A DNA stretch of 9,699 nucleotides from Actinomycetota bacterium. Lineage in GTDB: Bacteria > Actinomycetota > Acidimicrobiia > Acidimicrobiales > Ilumatobacteraceae. Shown piece after piece: positions 5,965-9,699 of this stretch. Numbering within the stretch: the first letter of the stretch is position 1; every line of letters begins with the position of its first letter. Below the pieces are notes generated by a model. That model saw only the letters and a list, made by a program, of their open reading frames with translations, was not told the origin of the DNA and did not search any database. A program made the translations under genes and the position numbers. Where the stretch lies: positions 1 through 9,699 of the forward strand of contig VERK01000073.1 in the NCBI GenBank assembly GCA_018882725.1, read 5' to 3'.

Positions 5965-6825
5965 TCACGCACGCAGAGTGACCGGGACGGTGACTCCCTG
6001 CTCGTCGGAGGGAGAGATGAGCACCCCTTCTCCCTCACCAACCCCGAGTTCGCGAGCAGCCGAGGCCCGGTCGAGACTCAGACTCAAGAGGCCAGTGGAG
6101 TCGACCACGAGGCCGAGCGCCCCCGCACCGAGATCGGCGTACGAGGTGGTGATGCGCAGGTTGCGCACGTTGTCACCCCACGACACACGTACACGCTCAG
6201 GAGGCGTGCCCCACACGGCGCCGAGATCGTCGACCGACACGTTGAGCTGACAGTTGCCGAAGCGATCGATCCAGATGACCTCGCACGCGAGTCCGCCATT
6301 CTCCTCACGTGGAATCGGAACCACACTCGGAAGGAGAGTCGCGGCGTCGATCTCGGTGCCCACTGCGAAGAGGTCGGCACCAGCACACAACGCCGCCGCA
6401 ACCGGAGCCATCACGTCACGAGCAGCGAAGGTGGCGCCGGGTGATGCGAGATGATGTTCGTCGCGATCGAGAACCACCGCGCGATCGGCTCCCCCCGCGA
6501 GAGCAACACCCGTCGCGATGAGTCCGTTGTCGGGGCCGATCACGATGCCGGCACCACCGGCGATCTCGACGGCGATGATGCGTCGATTTCCTCCCGCACC
6601 CGGATCGACACTCGTGATGATGATTCCTTCGGGGAGATACGGCACTGCGCGCGCGAGTGCGAGCGATGCAGCGCGCACGTCGAACGGAGCGATGTCATGC
6701 GCGATGTCGATCACGACGACATCGGGTGCGAGATCGCGCAGGATCGACTTGATGATTCCGACCGCGTCGGAGCCGTGTCCGAAATCGGAGAGGAACGACA
6801 CAGTGTCGTAGTGACGCGATGACAT
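5965..6825 (-). CDS. DUF62-family SAM hydroxide adenosyltransferase / SAM hydrolase homologue
   Basis: 286 aa, usual family length. The family (related to fluorinase and chlorinase) cleaves S-adenosylmethionine to adenosine and methionine using water. Signatures: SDFG at 13–16, VDPGAGGNRR at 73–82 (D74 and R81 match the catalytic Asp and Arg spaced seven apart), GPDNG at 97–101, DRFGN at 187–191 and QLN at 193–195. The usual TFHGRD reads TFAARD at 132–137, so the histidine of the D-R-H triad appears replaced by Ala (A134). Activity is thus uncertain; it may use another residue, have a different reaction, or only bind SAM or adenosine. The ATG at 6825 sits just before the conserved SDFG strand; the longer frame upstream runs into the large hairpin and is rejected. 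The gene is 275 nt downstream of proC and probably transcribed separately. Confidence 0.92.
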   Translation of the reverse strand: MSSRHYDTVSFLSDFGHGSDAVGIIKSILRDLAPDVVVIDIAHDIAPFDVRAASLALARAVPYLPEGIIITSVDPGAGGNRRIIAVEIAGGAGIVIGPDNGLIATGVALAGGADRAVVLDRDEHHLASPGATFAARDVMAPVAAALCAGADLFAVGTEIDAATLLPSVVPIPREENGGLACEVIWIDRFGNCQLNVSVDDLGAVWGTPPERVRVSWGDNVRNLRITTSYADLGAGALGLVVDSTGLLSLSLDRASAARELGVGEGEGVLISPSDEQGVTVPVTLRA

Positions 6826-6832
6826 CGGGCTC

Positions 6833-6838
6833 AGTGTG
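6833..6838 (-). promoter_or_regulatory. Possible -10 (CACACT) for the SAM hydrolase gene
   Basis: CACACT lies 7 nt before the ATG at 6825 and resembles the hexamer at 952–957 upstream of the flavoprotein gene. An alternative is CATTAT at 6854–6859, which would give a leader of about 20 nt without an SD. Neither has a clear -35. Confidence 0.3.
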
Positions 6839-6850
6839 TCAGTGAAGTGC

Positions 6851-6958
6851 CGGATAATGCGACGGGGCCGGTGCCAACCCCCCGATGGCACCGGCCCCGT
6901 CGGCGCTGCCCTTTCGGGCGCGTCTCCCGGCTACGAAGAGCCGGTGGTCTTGTGACCT
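6851..6958 (-). ncRNA. Candidate ~100-nt structured small RNA or leader
   Basis: Read on the minus strand, four hairpins follow one another with little spacer. They are GGTC-ACAA-GACC (6946–6957), CCGGCT-CTTCGT-AGCCGG (6927–6944), CGC-GCCC-GAAA-GGGC-A-GCG (6904–6922, GNRA tetraloop, one bulged A) and a perfect 17-bp stem (6860–6902). TAAGGT at 6966–6971 would start transcription at about 6958, the base just before the first hairpin. It matches no RNA family I recognise. It may be an independent small RNA ending at the long stem, a processed proC 3' UTR, or a leader upstream of the SAM hydrolase. The opposite strand folds similarly and has GATAAT at 6853–6858, so strand is not certain. Confidence 0.35.
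6860..6902 (-). terminator. Strong hairpin, likely terminator of transcription from the proC side
   Basis: The 16-base arm GACGGGGCCGGTGCCA (6861–6876) is perfectly complementary to 6886–6901, with a 9-nt loop at 6877–6885. C6860 and G6902 extend the stem to 17 bp. It is the strongest inverted repeat noticed in the window. There is no U-tract on either strand, as is common for high-GC actinobacterial terminators, and it could stop transcription in both directions. It separates the SAM hydrolase start (6825) from proC and from the candidate RNA. Confidence 0.65.
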
Positions 6959-6965
6959 ATGGCGC

Positions 6966-6971
6966 ACCTTA
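6966..6971 (-). promoter_or_regulatory. Candidate -10 (TAAGGT) for the structured RNA
   Basis: TAAGGT has the same TANNNT form as the hexamers before protein genes here. A start 7 nt downstream (about 6958) begins exactly at the first of four hairpins. Immediately upstream is a small GACA-TTCG-TGTC hairpin (6972–6983). No -35 resembling TTGACA is found at 16–18 nt. Confidence 0.3.
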
Positions 6972-7107
6972 GACACGAATGTCCTGCAAAAGAAAGCGAT
7001 GGAGCAAGAAAAATGTCGATGGTTGCTGCGTGCAGAAAAATCGAATTTTCGTGCTAAATCGTTACGCAGGGTGAACACGAAATGTTTCGTGCGAGCGGTG
7101 TCACGAA
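6972..7107. promoter_or_regulatory. AT-rich island with repeated CACGAA/TTCGTG motifs
   Basis: This stretch downstream of proC is visibly AT-richer than the rest. It contains CACGAA at 6974–6979, TTTCGTG at 7047–7053, CACGAAA at 7076–7082, TTTCGTG at 7085–7091, and CACGAA at 7102–7107 inside the end of proC. The third and fourth copies form a 16-bp palindrome, CACGAAATGTTTCGTG (7076–7091). By eye the motif occurs about once per kb elsewhere, so five copies in 136 bp look clustered. It may be a regulator-binding region or AT-rich 3' UTR. No convincing ORF was found in it. Confidence 0.3.
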
Positions 7108-7901
7108 CCGAGTTCGCGACTGCGTCGAGTTGCCGCCGAAACGGCCTCGTCGAACGCCGCGCGCAGTGCATGCGCTTCGAGCACGGCGATGCCAGCAGCG
7201 GTCGTTCCATTCGGTGACGTGACCTGCGCGCGTAGTTCGGACGGTGGTCGACCCTGTGCGAGCAACTGCGACGAACCGACGAACAATTGACGAACGAGAT
7301 CTTCGACCATGTCACGCGACAGTCCGGCGTTCACACCGGCATCGATGAGTGATTCGGCAACGAGGAAGAGATACGCCGGGCCGCTCCCGGTGAGTCCGGT
7401 GATCGCATCGAGTTGCGATTCGTCGACGCGCACGACGATTCCGACCGAACCGAGAATCGATTCGGCCCACGCGATGTCGACATCGGTTGCATCGTTGCCG
7501 CCAGTGATCGCGCTGGCGCCAGCCCCCACGAGGGCCGGAGTATTTGGCATGGCCCGAACGACGGCCACGCCTCTGCCGCAGGCCCGCTCGAGGGTGGTCA
7601 GAGTGACTCCCGCGGCGATCGACAGCACTCGACGGGCCCCGGCTTTCACCGCCACCGCGGCAGCCGCCGCGGCGTCGGGGGGTTTGACCGCGATGACGGC
7701 CGCATCACATCGATCGTTCGAGGTGAGCGCGTCGATCACACGAACGCCCGGAAACATCGAACTCAGGGCCTCACGACGGGCCGCCACGACCTCGACCACC
7801 ACCACGTCGTTGGCCGCCACCGCACCGCTCTCCAGGAGGCCGCCGACCAAAGCGGCGCCCATGTTGCCGCCTCCGATGACGGCCAAGGTCGACTGACTCA
7901 T
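7101..7901 (-). CDS. proC: Pyrroline-5-carboxylate reductase
   Basis: 266 aa, normal length. It catalyses the last step of proline synthesis, reducing Δ1-pyrroline-5-carboxylate with NAD(P)H in the cytoplasm. The N-terminal Rossmann motif is GGGNMG at 10–15. VKPPD (72–76) replaces the common VKPQ. RAMPNTPALVGAG sits at 116–128. The C-terminal dimerisation and active-site helices carry DAITGLTGSGPAYLFL (165–180) and TSPNGTTAAG (228–237). The ATG at 7901 gives the exact family N-terminus and has TAGCGT 6 nt upstream, so it is probably leaderless. An 11-bp stem just upstream separates it from the mshA–YbjN transcript. Confidence 0.97.
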   Translation of the reverse strand: MSQSTLAVIGGGNMGAALVGGLLESGAVAANDVVVVEVVAARREALSSMFPGVRVIDALTSNDRCDAAVIAVKPPDAAAAAAVAVKAGARRVLSIAAGVTLTTLERACGRGVAVVRAMPNTPALVGAGASAITGGNDATDVDIAWAESILGSVGIVVRVDESQLDAITGLTGSGPAYLFLVAESLIDAGVNAGLSRDMVEDLVRQLFVGSSQLLAQGRPPSELRAQVTSPNGTTAAGIAVLEAHALRAAFDEAVSAATRRSRELGS

Positions 7902-7907
7902 GCGCTC

Positions 7908-7913
7908 ACGCTA
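7908..7913 (-). promoter_or_regulatory. Candidate -10 (TAGCGT) for proC
   Basis: TAGCGT lies 6 nt before the proC ATG and is identical to the hexamer before rex. No SD is present. The -35 is not recognisable. Confidence 0.5.
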
Positions 7914-7926
7914 ATCAGCCCGGTGA

Positions 7927-7964
7927 GCTCCGCCGGTACGACTTCCCGACCGCACCGGCGGAGC
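7927..7964 (-). terminator. Terminator-like hairpin after the mshA–YbjN pair
   Basis: GCTCCGCCGGT (7927–7937) and ACCGGCGGAGC (7954–7964) form a perfect 11-bp stem with a 16-nt loop. It starts 19 nt after the YbjN-protein stop and ends just before the proC promoter, where a terminator insulating the two units is expected. No T-tract is present. Confidence 0.6.
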
Positions 7965-7983
7965 GGGTGAAGGTGGGAGCGAG

Positions 7984-8457
7984 TCACTCGTCGCGGAAGC
8001 GCGAAGCGAAGCCGATTCGCAACAGCGGCCGGAAGGACTGCTCGACGTACGCGTAGGTGGAGCCCACGATGCGGTCGAGTTCGGCTTCCGACAACGCCGA
8101 CAGCGGAAGGTCGCCACGGAGGAACACCGCGTCTTCGGCACCGATGGAGAAGTGCGCACCGATCAATCGGTCGTTGCGACGCAACAGGTTGTCGAACAGT
8201 TCGAGTGCATTCTCCTCGGGCGCAGGCATCACGTAAGTCTCGTACCGCAGAGTGCGTTGGCCGAGAGTGATCCAGATGGTGGTGAACTCCTTCGACTCCC
8301 CCGCCATGCGCACGTACCAGCGCGAACGAAAGGCCGGCTCGGGCTCGGCGTGATCGATGGCCACGATGGCCGAATTGGTGGAACGCAGATTTCCGAGCCA
8401 TTCGTCGATCTGCCGTTCGAGGACGGCGAGTGACTCGTCGTCGAACAGATCGCTCAC
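7984..8457 (-). CDS. YbjN-domain protein (putative chaperone-like), Rv0487-type
   Basis: 157 aa. It looks like the actinobacterial YbjN/CesT-like family found next to mshA (Rv0487 beside Rv0486 in Mycobacterium tuberculosis, from memory). There is a short N-terminal helix (~7–22). A β-rich core follows (AIVAIDHAEP, SRWYVRMAG, EFTTIWITLGQRTLRYETYVMPAP, ~30–80), then helices with ELFDNLLRRND (86–96), and a C-terminal section with Y135 and Y137. The GTG at 8457 overlaps the mshA TGA as GTGA, so translation is probably coupled. The reading frame stays open upstream across mshA, but that part is a shadow. Its biochemical role is not established; linkage to mshA suggests a part in mycothiol synthesis or in folding of a partner. 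Confidence 0.85.
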   Translation of the reverse strand: MSDLFDDESLAVLERQIDEWLGNLRSTNSAIVAIDHAEPEPAFRSRWYVRMAGESKEFTTIWITLGQRTLRYETYVMPAPEENALELFDNLLRRNDRLIGAHFSIGAEDAVFLRGDLPLSALSEAELDRIVGSTYAYVEQSFRPLLRIGFASRFRDE

Positions 8458-9662
8458 GAGCAGTTGACGAGAGAGCGAGACGTGACGTCGGTGTACAGAC
8501 GGCGCAAGCGGGCGGCCGCGAAGCTCCACGTGTAGCGGCGACCGAGTTCGGCAGCAGCGGTACCCATCGCTCGTGCCCGATCGGAGTTGTCGAGCAACTC
8601 GCGTGTGTGTCGGGCGAACAATTCGGGGTCGCGATCGGCCACCAAGAATCCGGTTCGATCGTGATCGACGAGCGACAGCAAGCCTCCGACGGCGTTGGCC
8701 ACCACCGGGATGCCACAGGCCGCGGCTTCGAGTGCAACCAGACCGAAGCTCTCGGACCGGCTCGGCACCCACACCGCGTCGGCGGCGCGGTAGTAACTCG
8801 ACAAGATGTGGTGAGCCTGCGGCGGAACGAAGTGCACGCGATCGCGCAGGCCGAACTGATTCACCAACTCGTGCACCGAGTCGACGTACGCATCGCCATC
8901 GGCCCCACTCGAACCTCCGACCACGTACAACGAAGCGTCGGGTCGACCGAGTGCCGCGAGTGCGCGCACGGCCACGTCGACGCCCTTCAAGGGTTGGATG
9001 CGACCCACGAACAACAACACGGGTCCGTCGCCCATACCGAGCGCCTGACGCGCACCACGGCGATCGCCCGGTGTGAAGAACGCGTGCTCGACACCGGGGG
9101 CCACGATTTCCATGGCTCCGGGAGGATCGCCGTACAGACGGCGGAACTGGTCTTCTTCTTCGTCGCACGACACGCAGATCGCGTCGGCGCAACCGATGAT
9201 CGATGCCTCGATACGTTCACGACGCTCAGGCTCGGGGTCACCGCCCTCGGCCTTCACGCGAGCGAGTGTGTGGAACGTGCTGACGAGCGGAATGCCGACC
9301 TCGTGCTTGATGGAGTGCCCAGCGATCCCGGACAACCAGTAGTTGGCGTGCACCACATCGGCCGGACGGCGACGGAGATCGTCGAGTACGAAGTCTGTGA
9401 ACTGAGGGACGACGCCTTCGAGTTCTTCCTTGCGCAGATCGAACGCACCGGCTGGCACGTGGACGACGGTGTGGTTGGGCTCGACGTGGATCTCACGCGG
9501 TAGACCCGAGCGCCACTCACGGGTGTACGTGGTGCATTCGACGCCGGCGTGGGCGAGAGCGGCCACCAGTTCGCGCACGTAGACGTTCATCCCGCCTGAG
9601 TCGCCGACACCGGGTTGGGCCAGCGGCGAGGTGTGGTACGAGAGCATCGCCACCCGCGTCAT
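8454..9662 (-). CDS. mshA: D-inositol-3-phosphate glycosyltransferase, mycothiol synthesis
   Basis: 402 aa GT-B, GT4-family enzyme. MshA joins UDP-GlcNAc to 1L-myo-inositol 1-phosphate, the first step of mycothiol, the main thiol of actinobacteria. The N-terminal acceptor domain has the diagnostic HTSPLAQPG at 10–18 and DSGGMNVYVRE at 21–31. NYWLSG is at 107–112 and STFHT at 128–132. The donor domain has FVGRIQPLKG at 218–227 (R221 and K226 for the diphosphate) and ESFGLVALEAAACGIPVVA at 304–322 (E304 and E312 for the sugar). The ATG at 9662 gives the usual N-terminus, with TAGGTT 9 nt upstream. The next gene overlaps by 4 bp. The other mycothiol genes (mshB, mshC, mshD) are not in this window. 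Confidence 0.95.
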   Translation of the reverse strand: MTRVAMLSYHTSPLAQPGVGDSGGMNVYVRELVAALAHAGVECTTYTREWRSGLPREIHVEPNHTVVHVPAGAFDLRKEELEGVVPQFTDFVLDDLRRRPADVVHANYWLSGIAGHSIKHEVGIPLVSTFHTLARVKAEGGDPEPERRERIEASIIGCADAICVSCDEEEDQFRRLYGDPPGAMEIVAPGVEHAFFTPGDRRGARQALGMGDGPVLLFVGRIQPLKGVDVAVRALAALGRPDASLYVVGGSSGADGDAYVDSVHELVNQFGLRDRVHFVPPQAHHILSSYYRAADAVWVPSRSESFGLVALEAAACGIPVVANAVGGLLSLVDHDRTGFLVADRDPELFARHTRELLDNSDRARAMGTAAAELGRRYTWSFAAARLRRLYTDVTSRSLVNCS

Positions 9663-9671
9663 AGAAGGGTG

Positions 9672-9677
9672 AACCTA
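9672..9677 (-). promoter_or_regulatory. Candidate -10 (TAGGTT) for mshA
   Basis: TAGGTT lies 9 nt before the mshA ATG. Transcription from it would leave a leader of about 2–3 nt and no SD. Only 22 nt remain to the window edge, so a -35 cannot be judged. Confidence 0.45.
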
Positions 9678-9699
9678 TCGGCGGTCGCCGAAGAAGCCC

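Noticed and set aside
6949..6968. TTGTGA resembling half of a Rex operator
   Set aside because: The second half-site TCACAA is absent at the right spacing; the bases form the loop of a small hairpin instead.
6839..6970. Minus-strand GTG frame of about 42 codons through the hairpin array
   Set aside because: It would encode the two hairpin arms as Gly/Ala/Pro-rich sequence. There is no SD, and the stable stems argue for RNA or terminator rather than protein.
6960..7100. BldC-type HTH gene or tiny basic protein gene after proC, as in mycobacteria
   Set aside because: All frames were checked by eye. No HTH motif or Lys/Arg-rich micro-ORF with a suitable start was found; the stretch looks non-coding.
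6885..7217. 110-codon plus-strand frame across the gene-free region and the end of proC
   Set aside because: It starts inside the loop of the large hairpin, has no SD or positioned -10, and its second half is antisense to proC; no recognisable domain.
8458..9192. Upstream extension of the YbjN-family frame into mshA
   Set aside because: It is Arg-rich shadow sequence. The GTGA overlap at 8454–8457 gives a protein of the expected family length.
8430..9503. 357-codon plus-strand frame across mshA
   Set aside because: It is antisense to mshA, which has all diagnostic motifs. The frame is a codon-bias shadow.

Overview
This is a high-GC, gene-dense actinobacterial window. Three things point to the phylum: mshA (first glycosyltransferase of mycothiol synthesis), the mshA–YbjN gene pair, and widespread leaderless gene starts with a TANNNT -10 hexamer placed 6–9 nt before the start codon. 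The general style (membrane-anchored cytochrome c, geranylgeranyl/menaquinone reductase-type flavoprotein, lone FadD-like ligase) fits an Acidimicrobiia-like lineage (Ilumatobacter/Acidimicrobium relatives). That rank is an inference from memory, not a search.

Layout. Bases 60–875 (+): membrane-anchored mono-haem cytochrome c with a Shine-Dalgarno, probably the tail of a respiratory operon entering from the left. 964–2208 (+): geranylgeranyl reductase-family FAD enzyme. It converges, with only 2 nt between stops, on 2211–2801 (-), a small anchored or lipoprotein-like unknown. 2828–3511 (-): redox repressor Rex. Divergent from rex is 3616–4371 (+), a 7-TM orphan membrane protein, whose end overlaps by 45 bp the convergent acyl-CoA ligase at 4327–5832 (-). 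A 27-codon leaderless membrane micro-ORF (5843–5926, -) directly precedes the ligase. 5965–6825 (-): DUF62 SAM hydroxide adenosyltransferase/SAM hydrolase homologue. 6826–7100 is the largest gene-free stretch (275 bp). Its left half is a string of hairpins ending in a perfect 17-bp stem, and its right half is an AT-rich island with repeated CACGAA/TTCGTG motifs. 7101–7901 (-): proC. 7984–8457 (-): YbjN-family protein, whose GTG start overlaps the mshA stop by 4 bp. 8454–9662 (-): mshA.

Themes. The genes are mostly housekeeping: menaquinone-linked respiration (cytochrome c, prenyl reductase), NADH/NAD+ sensing (Rex), redox buffering (mycothiol), proline synthesis and fatty acid activation. No mobile element, CRISPR, tRNA, rRNA or phage gene was seen. 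The parts most worth following are: the candidate ~100-nt structured RNA and AT-rich island between proC and the SAM hydrolase; the leaderless membrane micropeptide; the apparent loss of the catalytic histidine in the SAM hydrolase; the uniform leaderless promoter layout; and a codon-usage break after the first gene.
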